Assembly (NCBI GenBank): GCA_051649305.1
Contig: JBOFGV010000048.1
Span: forward strand, 30,100 to 94,099
From: JADCCX01 sp051649305
Lineage (GTDB): Bacteria > Pseudomonadota > Alphaproteobacteria > Rhizobiales > Beijerinckiaceae
Reading direction: 5' to 3'
Length of the DNA: 64,000 bases
A program made the position numbers and the translations under genes. Of the stretch, positions 26,076-34,463 are shown one piece after another. The notes under the pieces are model-generated. The model was not told the DNA's origin. It was given only the letters and a program-made list of their open reading frames with translations, and made no database searches. Position 1 is the first letter of the stretch. Each line of letters begins with the position of its first letter.

Positions 26076-26908
26076 CAGGAAAACTCTCCAACTTTCCCTG
26101 TCGCCCTTCTCACCTTCGCCCTCTGCCCAATCAGCGCCATCAGCATTGGCCCCGGAGTGAACTCCCCTGCCCTCGCCTTGTCGGTCAGCACACGGCAGGC
26201 CTCATGCCATGCGTCGGGACTGATCCCGATCATCGGCCGCACCGCTTCAGCCGCCCGCTGGAAACCGGACCATGTGGTGACCTTTCCACCGCCGTAGTTG
26301 TACTCCGTCACATCAGGGCACGCCTCAATTACGAGAGCAAGAGGAAGATCAGTCTGGATGTTGGCGGCTTTCTGTTCCAGTGGAGGCTCGGCATTTTCCG
26401 ATAACACGCGATCATCAGCCCCATCTCCATCGGATGAGGGTTCAAGATTCTGGAAATCATTTGTTTTGGAATTAGATATGTGCCGCTTGTTCTGAGCGTC
26501 ATTGCCGTTGATATTTTGAGCATTGATATTGGAATTCAGTGTGTTGGTGATATCAGCCAGCAAAGTAGCCAAATCAGCATGAATCTGCTCGATGGCAGCA
26601 AGCCCCTTGAGCTGGCGCAATGGCATCACAAGCCCCATGAACCACCGCCGGTAGTCCTCCCAGGGTCCTGCAAGACCCTCATCCAGCCCCAGCGCAATCA
26701 GCACCGCCAGAGCCCGGTCCGAGACGCCCAGGCGCTCGCGCAACGCTGTCAATGTCCGGAAAAGGTGCCATTTGTTGACCGCCGCGGGCACATTGGCGCC
26801 GGGCTGGCCGGCTTCTTCGATTGCTTTCGCAACCATAGCCTGCGTTGCCAATTGGCCAAGCGATGCCGCCCGCCGACCAAAGGGCGTCGCTGAGAGTTGT
26901 GTTCCCAT
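26075..26908 (-). CDS. repC: RepC replication initiator, internally shortened
   Basis: A 277-residue protein from ATG 26908 (AAGG upstream), against about 400-430 for normal RepC. The N-terminus ATPFGRRAASLG, NKWHLFRTL and VSDRALAVL is RepC; it then joins directly to LDEGLAGPWEDYRRWF, skipping the winged-helix DNA-binding region (roughly 120 residues). Near the end, DAWHEACRVL joins TDKARAGEFTPGPMLMAL, skipping another 30-odd residues. The AT-rich region around 26450-26540 corresponds to the usual origin inside repC. I infer two in-frame deletions and probable loss of initiator function. Confidence 0.8.
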   Translation of the reverse strand: MGTQLSATPFGRRAASLGQLATQAMVAKAIEEAGQPGANVPAAVNKWHLFRTLTALRERLGVSDRALAVLIALGLDEGLAGPWEDYRRWFMGLVMPLRQLKGLAAIEQIHADLATLLADITNTLNSNINAQNINGNDAQNKRHISNSKTNDFQNLEPSSDGDGADDRVLSENAEPPLEQKAANIQTDLPLALVIEACPDVTEYNYGGGKVTTWSGFQRAAEAVRPMIGISPDAWHEACRVLTDKARAGEFTPGPMLMALIGQRAKVRRATGKVGEFS

Positions 26909-26962
26909 GATCTTTGCCTTCATCAGGCAAAAGAATTTTGCTCACCAAAACGACGCCGACTC

Positions 26963-26991
26963 TTGACTAAATTTTGCGGAAGTGTGATTCT
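26963..26991 (+). promoter_or_regulatory. Promoter of the repABC antisense RNA
   Basis: TTGACT at 26963-26968 and GATTCT at 26986-26991 are separated by exactly 17 bases, a sigma-70-type promoter reading rightward, against repB and repC. It lies in the repB-repC gap, where repABC replicons carry the ctRNA promoter. Confidence 0.7.
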
Positions 26992-26997
26992 CTAGTC

Positions 26998-27045
26998 ACC
27001 AAACTTAGAGAGGGCTTCCAGACGGAGACGTTGGAGGCTTTTTTT
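26998..27045 (+). ncRNA. ctRNA, antisense RNA of the repABC cassette
   Basis: The roughly 48-base transcript is predicted from the promoter just upstream and an intrinsic terminator at 27012-27045. The terminator has stem arms around GCTTCCAGACG and CGTTGGAGGC (one bulge, some G-U pairs), a GAGA loop and a run of seven or more T. Such antisense RNAs fold as this stem-loop and block repC expression by pairing with the repBC leader, fixing copy number and incompatibility. The start site is an estimate. Confidence 0.75.
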
Positions 27046-27050
27046 GCAGG

Positions 27051-28037
27051 TTATACTCCTGGTTTTGATTCATTCTTCTGCGCTTTGAATGCGCGATACA
27101 ACTCATCAAGTTGGTTTGATATAAAGTCGCCGAATGCTCTAGCGTTGGTCGCACCGAGCGTCAGGCTGAAACCCTTACCTGAACGACGGATCTCAGCTTT
27201 TACAGAGGCGTCCTTTGGTTCCCACTTATTAGGACTGGATGTCGGATGCGGCGGACGTCTTCCAGAAAATTTTACCGCTGCCATCAAATGATCAAAGCGC
27301 GCAGAAGGTTCTTTATCTAAAAACTCTGCGGTTGTGATCGTAAGTTGTGCTTGATGAAAGGCTTGCGGTCGCAGAAAGAGTTTTTTTAAACTCTCCCAAC
27401 GGTCACGCCCAACGTTCTTTAAAGGGCCCAACGCTTCAATCACTGAGACCGGAATAACCTCTACCACTGAAAGCATACGTGAAAGCAAAGTATCGTCGAC
27501 AGACAAAGCAGCCTTGATTACATCTTTTGTCTGCCCGGAATCCTGGAGCTTGCGCGCGAACAAAGCACGCTCGATAAAGGAAAGATTAGCTCTTGCGGAG
27601 TTTTCTTGTCCTTGCATGATCACATGCGAGATTGCTTCTATATCTTTGACAATGGCCCGAACTGGAACGCCAAGTTCACGAGCAACCTTCAAGCGTCGAT
27701 GACCAAATACGGTCATGTAACGTCCATCTAGGTCCGGGTGAGGGCGAACCAGAATTGGGCTCGATTGCCCCTGGGATCGAATAGCATCTTTCAGCGCATT
27801 GAAGTCTTCTGCATTGTCACCAAGCCGATCTTGAACAAAGGAACCGTCAATTGAGGCAGGGTCAAGCTCAACGACAGCTTCACCGGAAGCCATACGCTTT
27901 GCGTTTTCTGCAAGCTCATCAATTGACATCATCATGGACCGTGACGCGCCGCGCCGCGCATATTCAGAACGAGCCTCGGTTGAGCCTTGTGGGGAAGGCG
28001 CGTTCGTTATGCTAGCGAGTAAATTTTTGCGCATCAT
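27051..28037 (-). CDS. repB: RepB, plasmid partition ParB-family protein
   Basis: A 328-residue protein from the ATGATG at 28037, behind AGGAG; an upstream in-frame start lacks a ribosome-binding site. It begins MMRKNLLASI as RepB proteins do. The ParB nuclease-like domain contains SQGQSSPILVRPHPDLDGRY and MTVFGHRRLKVARELGVPV, followed by a helix-turn-helix region (ALFARKLQDSGQTKDVIKAA). It binds parS sites and RepA ATPase to segregate the replicon. It is intact, unlike repC. I did not find a clear canonical repABC parS palindrome near the operon. Confidence 0.93.
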   Translation of the reverse strand: MMRKNLLASITNAPSPQGSTEARSEYARRGASRSMMMSIDELAENAKRMASGEAVVELDPASIDGSFVQDRLGDNAEDFNALKDAIRSQGQSSPILVRPHPDLDGRYMTVFGHRRLKVARELGVPVRAIVKDIEAISHVIMQGQENSARANLSFIERALFARKLQDSGQTKDVIKAALSVDDTLLSRMLSVVEVIPVSVIEALGPLKNVGRDRWESLKKLFLRPQAFHQAQLTITTAEFLDKEPSARFDHLMAAVKFSGRRPPHPTSSPNKWEPKDASVKAEIRRSGKGFSLTLGATNARAFGDFISNQLDELYRAFKAQKNESKPGV

Positions 28038-28062
28038 CAACACTCCTTGCGAGATAAACATC

Positions 28063-28084
28063 GGGAAACACTCTCGAATTTCCC
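28063..28084. repeat. Short inverted repeat in the repA-repB gap
   Basis: GGGAAA at 28063-28068 and TTTCCC at 28079-28084 are exact complements ten bases apart, in the 70-base gap between repA and repB. It could be a partition or regulatory site, but it does not match the common repABC parS consensus and may be chance. Confidence 0.25.
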
Positions 28085-28107
28085 AATCTGCACGGCTGTC
28101 AAAAAAC

Positions 28108-29322
28108 TCATGGTTTGCGCCCCCATGCCTGGTGCACCAAATGCGTGATCTCTTCGTTCACAGCATTCAGCGAACCCATTGCTCGTTCATAAGTTGAGCG
28201 CACAAACATCGAAGCATCAATCTCGTAAAGCGTCTGATTGGTAATGCCAGCATCAGCAATTGCCGTCGATTTCAGCATAGTATGTTGCAGCATTTGCCCT
28301 GGAAAAAGAGCTTGCATAAAACCTACCATCTGGCTCTGAGGTCCGTCGGTTGGCTCGTAACGCGTCACAAGATAACGAAACCACTTGAGGCGCACGATGG
28401 CACCGGCGGAATGGATCGACTGAAGGATGCCACCTAACATAAGCAAGAATTGACTCATGGACATCACATCGAGCATCTGCGGGTGGATGGTGATCACCAC
28501 GGAAGTCGATGCTGTAAGAGCAGTGAGGGTAAGATATCCGAGTTGCGGCGGGCAATCGATCACCACGACGTCGTACTGATCATCAACCTCACGCAGGGCA
28601 TCCGTGATCCTTGTGAAAAATGTCCGCCCGTCGCCACTCGCCTTATTCTGCATCGCCAGCGGTGTGTCGTATTCGTATTCTTGGAGCTCTAGGTTGGCCG
28701 GGATGATGTCGAGCCCTGGGAAGTTCGTCGGCCGAATAACATCGCGGATGGACTTCTTCTCCTCATCATAGCGCAACGCTTCGTAGAGCGATGGATTCTT
28801 GTCGAGTTCCGGTTGAATGCCGTGAAGAGCAGAGAGCGATGCTTGGGGGTCGAGGTCAATCGCGAGCACTCGATGGCCAGTCAGGGCAAGATGTTGAGCA
28901 AGGTGGGCTGCGCTTGTGGTCTTTCCACTGCCGCCTTTGAAATTAACGACAGCCAGAACCTGTAGTTGTTCGCCGTTGCGCCGATGAGGAACATAGTTCT
29001 TAACATCCGTACGCCCGTGTTTGTCGAGATAGTGACGCAGCTCTAACATCTGTGTCGCGCTGTATGTCCGGCGGCCAGACGGCGATGTGACTGGAGTAGG
29101 GCCTTTTCCTTCGAGATGGAGCTTCTTGATGTTTGACGGCGTCACACCCAAGAAATAGGCAACCTCTGCAAGCGAGAAATGCCGCAGCCCTTTCGTGGCA
29201 TCCGGGGGATAGTGCTCAACTCGAAGCATGTTGAGCTTGTCAGAGATCATTTCTCCTTGATGAAGAATTATCTCATGAAAGCTCAACGATCCAGCGTCCT
29301 GTGTTTGCATCAATGGCTTCAT
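28108..29322 (-). CDS. repA: RepA, plasmid partition ParA-family ATPase
   Basis: A 404-residue protein of normal RepA length. The N-terminal MerR-like helix-turn-helix region includes FSLAEVAYFLGVTPSNIKKL. The ParA domain has the deviant Walker A KGGSGKTTSAAHLAQ, the Walker A' AIDLDPQASLSALHG and Walker B VVVIDCPPQLGYLT. RepA drives segregation with RepB and represses the operon. A second in-frame ATG at 29310 is an alternative start; neither has a strong ribosome-binding site. Confidence 0.95.
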   Translation of the reverse strand: MKPLMQTQDAGSLSFHEIILHQGEMISDKLNMLRVEHYPPDATKGLRHFSLAEVAYFLGVTPSNIKKLHLEGKGPTPVTSPSGRRTYSATQMLELRHYLDKHGRTDVKNYVPHRRNGEQLQVLAVVNFKGGSGKTTSAAHLAQHLALTGHRVLAIDLDPQASLSALHGIQPELDKNPSLYEALRYDEEKKSIRDVIRPTNFPGLDIIPANLELQEYEYDTPLAMQNKASGDGRTFFTRITDALREVDDQYDVVVIDCPPQLGYLTLTALTASTSVVITIHPQMLDVMSMSQFLLMLGGILQSIHSAGAIVRLKWFRYLVTRYEPTDGPQSQMVGFMQALFPGQMLQHTMLKSTAIADAGITNQTLYEIDASMFVRSTYERAMGSLNAVNEEITHLVHQAWGRKP

Positions 29323-29819
29323 CGATCACTTTCGTGGAATAACGCTTTTCGGACGCCATTCTCTCCTAAAGTGTGAATTATGCCCGATTCTGCAAAACCG
29401 ACAACAAATTTTTAGTTAACAAGAAGTTAACCGTCAAATCGCCAAAAAATGGGCCTGAGCAGTGTCGCAACTCAAATGGGTGTTAGGCCCGAAAACAGGC
29501 GACGATCAAAGCCGACTCGCTACTGATCTGACCTGAGAACTGATCATCCGTTCCGGAATAAAGTACACCCGGCATAGGGAGACCTTTGCCAGAAGGGTGG
29601 GGGAGGGCGGTCTCACATGACCCTATCTCGTGTGAGGCTTGCGGATGGAAGCATGTGAGAGGGGAGGGATGTTTGTTGCCGGTTCTGGCCGAGACCAAGT
29701 ATGGTCCAAAATTCTCATGCCATTTAATGCAAAGGATGAAGCGGACATTGCCTCATTCCACCGCACCGACGAGAACATACCGAAGCTATAGCCCATCGAC
29801 GATGCATCCAAGTCACAAG
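29323..29819. other. repA upstream region and gene-free spacer
   Basis: About 500 bases. Two GTTAAC hexamers at 29415-29420 and 29426-29431, eleven bases apart in an AT-rich stretch about 100 bases before repA, are candidate RepA operator or promoter elements. The rest, towards the IS3 relic, contains only short overlapping frames without recognisable motifs. Confidence 0.45.
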
Positions 29820-30535
29820 CTTTGATGACGCAGAACATTGCTGCGCCAAGGTCCAGCTCGCCTTTCCATTATAAAGCATATCCGCCCAGCCAAGGGTCGC
29901 GTTGCTGATGAACTTGCTGCCATTGTCGCTGACGATCATCCTGGGCTTGCCGCGCATGATCGTCGAGTTCACGCGCCACCCGGATCCCGCCAAGGGAGGT
30001 GTCCGCCAGCAGCGCCATGCATTCGCGCGTACAATCATGTACGATGGTCAGGATGCGAAACCGGCGGCCATCGGTGAGCTGGTCAGACACGAAGTCCAGG
30101 CTCGAGCGCTCGTTCGACCTGAGCGGGATCAGCATGGGCGCCGCATCCCGATAGCCCGTTTCCGGCCACCGCGGCGGCGCACGGTGAGTTTCTCCTCCCA
30201 ATAGAGCCGGAACAGCTTCTTGTGGTTCACGATGTGGCCCTCATCCGTTCGTGCAGGGCGACATCATCAGAACGGATCATTTCATAGCGCATTGTCATCC
30301 GGCACATGCCAATGGTTTTACACGTCCGCCGTTCGCTCATGCCGTGGCTTGCCGCCAGATGCGCCACAGCTTTCCGCTCACAGCCAGCGGGCGTCACCAT
30401 TTCTTTCCCAGCAAGTCCTTCAGCGCCGCGTTGTCGAGCACGGCATCCGCCAGCATCCGCTTGAGCTTGCCGTTCTCATCCTCCAGTGCCTTCAGCCGCT
30501 TTGCCTCGGATACATCCACACCGCCGAACTTGTGT
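29820..30535 (-). pseudogene. IS3-family (IS407-group-like) transposase remnant
   Basis: The minus strand holds pieces of both IS3 frames. The OrfA tail reads KFGGVDVSEAKRLKALEDEN and GKLKRMLADAVLDNAALKDL (about 30425-30535). OrfB follows with HIVNHKKLFRLYWEEKLTVR and SSLDFVSDQLTDGRRFRILT (first DDE aspartate), then shifts frame to GKPRMIVSDNGSKFISNATL (second aspartate). The C-terminal part with the catalytic glutamate is missing or unrecognisable. Multiple frameshifts show that it is long dead. Confidence 0.85.
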
Positions 30536-30537
30536 TA

Positions 30538-30691
30538 ACGGCGGAGCAAAATTGTGCCACTTGGCGGCGTAAAAGTGTACCAGTCTGGTTGAGAGAAAAG
30601 GGCCATTCAGCCCCGGTTTGATAGTTTGCGTAGAGGTGTGTGAGGAGCCGCCCGGAGCGAAGCGCAGGGTGGGCTCTCACACACCTTCGCA
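30538..30691. repeat. IS21-type element end with imperfect hairpin
   Basis: GCAAAATTGTGCCACT followed by GTAAAAGTGTACCAGT is the kind of terminal repeat seen at IS21-family ends. Just inside it, AGGTGTGTGAGGAGCC (30634-30649) and GGCTCTCACACACCT (30672-30686) form a hairpin with one unpaired G. The istB relic begins next to it, so this is most likely the end of that element. Confidence 0.5.
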
Positions 30692-31600
30692 TCATTGTTT
30701 GACAGTTCCTGTCCCTCCTTGTGACTGGTGTGCGGGCCGAGGCGCGGACTGTTCTGCCCTGCGCTGGGCCTTTTTACTGGTGGCCAGAGGGAAGCTGTCA
30801 CCGTTCATCTCCAGAATGTGGACGTGATGTGTCCGCCGCTCTGATCCGAAGACGGATTTCCACTCGTCAAAGGGCAGGTTGCTGGTGACCAGTATGGCCC
30901 CACGTTCATATCGCTGGCTGAAGACCTCAAAGAGCAGTTCTGAGCCAACTGCGGTGAAGGGTACATATCCAAGCTCATCGACGATCAGCAGCCTGACGGT
31001 ATTGAGGTGCATTTGCAGGGCACGCAATCTTCGCTCATCACGTGCTTCCATCAGCTCATCCACGAGCGCGGCTGCGGTGGTGAAGGCGACAGAATATCCC
31101 TTCTGGCAAGCTGCGAGGCCAAGGGCGAGAGCGGCATGGGTCTTGCCCGTCCTAGACGGCCCAAGCACGATACAGTTCTACCGCTTCCCGATCCACTCGC
31201 AACGCATCAGTTCCAGCACCAACGCCTTGTTGAGCAAGGGCTGAGCCACGAAGTCGAACGTGTCGAGGCTCTTGGTCTGGGGGAAGCGGGCCACCAGGAC
31301 CCTGCGCTCGATGTTACGGCGTTCGCGGTCGATGCGTTCCAGTTCGCATAGGCGCAGGAGATAGCGCGGATAATCCGCCCGGTCCTGAGCTGATTCCATC
31401 GCCACCTTCTCATACTCGCGCGCGAAGGTGGGAAGCTTCAGCGCCTTGAAGTGGTTGGTCAACAGAACCGCCGGAGCCACAGAGGTCGAGGTTGTGGTCA
31501 CAGTCCGCAAGTGGTCGTTCTTGTCACCATCGTTCTGGGCGTCAAGATGCGGTGTCATGCTGTGACTCCTTCGGGAATGGTCAGTAGTTTTGCCCATCAA
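30692..31600 (-). pseudogene. IS21-family IstB helper ATPase, broken by a stop and a small deletion
   Basis: The protein starts with LTNHFKALKLPTFAREYEKV and runs to ELMRCEWIGKR, where a TAG (31178-31180) replaces the usual glutamate. The same frame then continues NCIVLGPSRTGKTHAALALG (Walker A). Towards the end EWKSVFGSER joins RTHHVHILEMNGDSF, lacking about seven residues (the LTGALLD segment) of intact IstB. No istA transposase remains beside it. In IS21 elements IstB is the ATPase that assists IstA. Confidence 0.85.
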
Positions 31601-31657
31601 GCTTTATCGTGTCAGACATTCTGCCCTTCAATCAACCCAACGGTGTTCACTTGCCCG

Positions 31658-32713
31658 TCAGCTGGACGTGTGTAGGCCGCTTTTTACGATCGCATGGGCA
31701 ACGCCATGGTAGAGCGCGGTTGGGACCGGCGCTCCAATCTTACCAAGGCGGGCGAGCTGCACGGCCAGTTCCTCATTCGCAACAATCGGAACACCCTTGC
31801 CGATCGCCTCCAGGCGCTTACGCGCGAATTCCTCCCCTGTGAGTTTTGACACAAGCATCGGCGTATCGATACTCCCGCGCTCGTAGGCGATGCCGACGCC
31901 GCCGAAGGTTGCTTCGATGATGAGCGTGGCGCGCCCAAGTCCGCGAACCCTTGGACTTTGCGCACTTTCGTTGCGCAGACGCCGGCGTTCCCGTCGCAGC
32001 TCCGGTGAGCCAAATTGGTCCTTCTGCTCCTTCTTCAGTTCTTCATTAGTCATGCGATGCTGTCGCTTGAACAGCGCCCGCGACACGAAAATATCAACAA
32101 AGCCCATAGTGAGCACGATGAGCAATGCGGCGAATATCACAGCGAGGATCTCGTAAATCGCAACATTGCTGACACAGCTTACGCCGCAAGTTGGCGACCA
32201 AAACAGGCTGTTAAGGTTTTGTCTCGACATGAAGAAAACGAAAGCAGCGAACAAGGTGGCTTTTGTTAGTGTCTTTGCAAGTTGGCTCCACGCCTGCAGT
32301 CCAAAGACATTTTTGACATTCGAAGCAGGATTGAGCCGGTTTAGATCAGGTGCAATGCGCTTTGGTGAAAGCACAAAGCCGCGAGAGTCCAATAACGATG
32401 CAAGCAAATACGCCAAGGCGGCGACGACCGAGACGGGTGCCGCAACCCTAAGCAGAAGGTCGAACCCTGAAGAGATTGTCGCACTCGCGGTGAATGCAAA
32501 GTTACTATTGTACCGGGTGTCAAAAACAGAAAAGATCTTGTGAAACTGATCGACTTCACTACGCCATGTCCCCAAGAGCGTTGCGAAGGCTGCAATGAGG
32601 CTCACAGCCGCTGGGAAGTCCCTGCTCTGGGCGATCTGTCCATCGCGCGTGCGAAGTCGTTGCAGTTTCGTTTGCGTGGCTGGATGCTTTTTCTCGCCCT
32701 GATCGCCCGACAT
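31658..32713 (-). CDS. sctU: Type III secretion export gate switch protein SctU, without NPTH motif
   Basis: A 351-residue FlhB/YscU-family protein. It has four membrane segments in the first 210 residues, then a linker and the cytoplasmic domain. The usual self-cleavage site NPTH, expected before the GxxY-RG strand, is EATF here (residues 267-270, before GGVGIAYERGSIDTPML). The N and P needed for autocleavage are both absent. The C-terminal domain otherwise follows the family (PIVANEELAVQLARLGKIG). SctU switches substrate class in the inner membrane. It is the last gene of the leftward cluster; the stop lies near the IS21 relic. Confidence 0.92.
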   Translation of the reverse strand: MSGDQGEKKHPATQTKLQRLRTRDGQIAQSRDFPAAVSLIAAFATLLGTWRSEVDQFHKIFSVFDTRYNSNFAFTASATISSGFDLLLRVAAPVSVVAALAYLLASLLDSRGFVLSPKRIAPDLNRLNPASNVKNVFGLQAWSQLAKTLTKATLFAAFVFFMSRQNLNSLFWSPTCGVSCVSNVAIYEILAVIFAALLIVLTMGFVDIFVSRALFKRQHRMTNEELKKEQKDQFGSPELRRERRRLRNESAQSPRVRGLGRATLIIEATFGGVGIAYERGSIDTPMLVSKLTGEEFARKRLEAIGKGVPIVANEELAVQLARLGKIGAPVPTALYHGVAHAIVKSGLHTSS

Positions 32714-32719
32714 TGTGGT

Positions 32720-33538
32720 TCAACCCGGCCATAGAAAACGGTTGGCGACCGAGCCAATCGCTTTGAATTGCGGTAGAATGTAACTGTTCATGAAAAGCAT
32801 TAAAATCGGTAGAAGCGCGACGACCAGCAGGTTCTTGAAGCTGGAGCTCAGCTCCGTGATCTGTAGCTGCTGGGCGAACCGGCCGAGGAAACCCACAGCG
32901 AGATCGATGATGAACAGGCCCAACAGCAGCGGTGCGCCAAGTACAAAACCAAGGCGTACGACCTCCGCCAGGAATGCGCCAAGACCCTGAGCAGTGTTCA
33001 GTGATGGCGGTGGGACGAAGCTCAAAACTGGCCACGCCTGATAAGAGTCATGAACGGCGCGAAGCACGATCATCAGGCCATCGCTGGTGGCGAAAAAGAG
33101 TAGAGCGACAATCATGAGAAACTGTCCCGTCACCGTTGTTTCGCTGGCGTTCACAGGATCCGATACGTTGGCTTGGCTAGCCCCCCGCGACTGATCAATC
33201 AGGTCCCCCGCTGCTTGGAGCGCCCAGAAAGGCAAGCCGAGCACCACGCCGAGCAGAAGTCCGACGACAACTTCCTTAAATGAAAGAAGCAACAGCTGAA
33301 CAGGATTGAAGGATGCGCCCGTGCGCAATTCGAAGTGGGTAGCGAGCACGACAGGAAGGGAAAGCGCGACAGCGACGCAAAAACGGATCAGCCCCTCGAC
33401 CTGTGCTTGCGTAAATGCTGGAAAGGCCATCATGACACCAAAGAGCCGGGCAGATCCAAGAATGAGTGCGGCCAGTAACGCCTGTTGATCGGCGCTTTCG
33501 GAGAAGGGAAGCCCCGCGAACATTCCGTCACCGGACAA
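32720..33538 (-). CDS. sctT: Type III secretion export apparatus protein SctT
   Basis: A 272-residue polytopic membrane protein with about six helices, matching SctT/FliR (RLFGVMMAFPAFTQAQVEGL, SLPVVLATHF, LGLPFWALQAAGDLIDQSRG). SctT builds, with SctR and SctS, the helical export gate in the centre of the inner-membrane ring. The start overlaps the sctS stop by 11 bases and sctU begins six bases after its stop, so the genes are co-translated. Confidence 0.93.
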   Translation of the reverse strand: MSGDGMFAGLPFSESADQQALLAALILGSARLFGVMMAFPAFTQAQVEGLIRFCVAVALSLPVVLATHFELRTGASFNPVQLLLLSFKEVVVGLLLGVVLGLPFWALQAAGDLIDQSRGASQANVSDPVNASETTVTGQFLMIVALLFFATSDGLMIVLRAVHDSYQAWPVLSFVPPPSLNTAQGLGAFLAEVVRLGFVLGAPLLLGLFIIDLAVGFLGRFAQQLQITELSSSFKNLLVVALLPILMLFMNSYILPQFKAIGSVANRFLWPG

Positions 33539-33794
33539 TGCGGTGGAAGTTCATGAAGAGATCGCGTGTGAACGCCACCAGCGGCTCCGACAACCAGAAC
33601 CCCATGAGCAAAAGGACGGCGGTCACGGCGACCGCCTTGGCGATCTGGGGAAATGTCTGATCCTGTATCTGGGTGACCGCCTGCAGCACGCCCATGCAAA
33701 GCCCAACTATGGCGGCCACGGCGAGCACCGGCCCGGCAAAGACAAGCATCGCCATGGCGCCCTGGTAGAGATAGGTCGAAAGCGTCATGCTCAT
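33528..33794 (-). CDS. sctS: Type III secretion export apparatus protein SctS
   Basis: An 88-residue protein with two membrane helices (LYQGAMAMLVFAGPVLAVAA and FPQIAKAVAVTAVLLLMGFW) and the family's polar connection AVTQIQDQT. It is the small SctS/FliQ subunit of the SctRST export gate. Length and order R-S-T are as expected. Confidence 0.93.
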   Translation of the reverse strand: MSMTLSTYLYQGAMAMLVFAGPVLAVAAIVGLCMGVLQAVTQIQDQTFPQIAKAVAVTAVLLLMGFWLSEPLVAFTRDLFMNFHRIVR

Positions 33795-33797
33795 GAG

Positions 33798-34448
33798 TCA
33801 GGTCACATAAGTCAGGATAAGGCCCTGGAAGAGCCGGGTCCAACCCTCAACGGCAACGAAGAGCAGCAGTTTCAGTGGAGTTGAAACAACAGTCGGTGAC
33901 AACATCTGCATGCCCAAGGCGATGATGATCACACCGACAACCAAATCGATAAATACAAAGGGCAGATAAAGCAAAAAGCCTATCTGAAAAGCTTTTGTGA
34001 GTTCCGAAGCGAGGAATGCTGGAACCAGTATTGAGATGTCATCGGGCCCCGGCTTAACCTTGGCGTTTGGCCAGATACGCGCCTGCGCCTCGACGAAAAA
34101 CATCCGGCTGTTCTCATCCACGAAGCGTTTCAGGAACCCACGCACGGGTTCGATGGCTGCAACATACATGCGTTCGTAAGCAGCGATGGAATCAGCTTTC
34201 GGCAGTTGTTCAATGATAATCGTGGATATATCATGAATAACAGGCCCCATTACATATGCGGAAAGAATGAGCGCTACTGAGTATATTATGAGGTTCGCGG
34301 GAGTCTGTTGAATGCCAAGAGCATTTCGGACTATCATCAGAACTACTGTAATCAGCGTGAATGATGAGACCGCGACAGCCAGAAACGGAATAGCCGAGAC
34401 AAGCACCGAGACAACAATAAAACTCGGGAGGGCAGATAGAATATCCAT
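33798..34448 (-). CDS. sctR: Type III secretion export apparatus protein SctR
   Basis: A 216-residue SctR/FliP-family membrane protein. Recognisable segments are FLAVAVSSFTLITVVLMIVR, NALGIQQTPANLIIYSVALI and DDISILVPAFLASELTKAFQ, IGFLLYLPFVFIDLVVGVII. Five SctR copies form the export gate core. Three bases separate it from sctS and 15 from sctQ. Confidence 0.95.
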   Translation of the reverse strand: MDILSALPSFIVVSVLVSAIPFLAVAVSSFTLITVVLMIVRNALGIQQTPANLIIYSVALILSAYVMGPVIHDISTIIIEQLPKADSIAAYERMYVAAIEPVRGFLKRFVDENSRMFFVEAQARIWPNAKVKPGPDDISILVPAFLASELTKAFQIGFLLYLPFVFIDLVVGVIIIALGMQMLSPTVVSTPLKLLLFVAVEGWTRLFQGLILTYVT

Positions 34449-34463
34449 GAAGCTAACCCACCT

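Noticed and set aside
28062..28107. Canonical repABC parS site between repA and repB
   Set aside because: I looked for the GTT-N4-GC-N4-AAC type palindrome and did not find it; only the unrelated GGGAAA/TTTCCC repeat is there.
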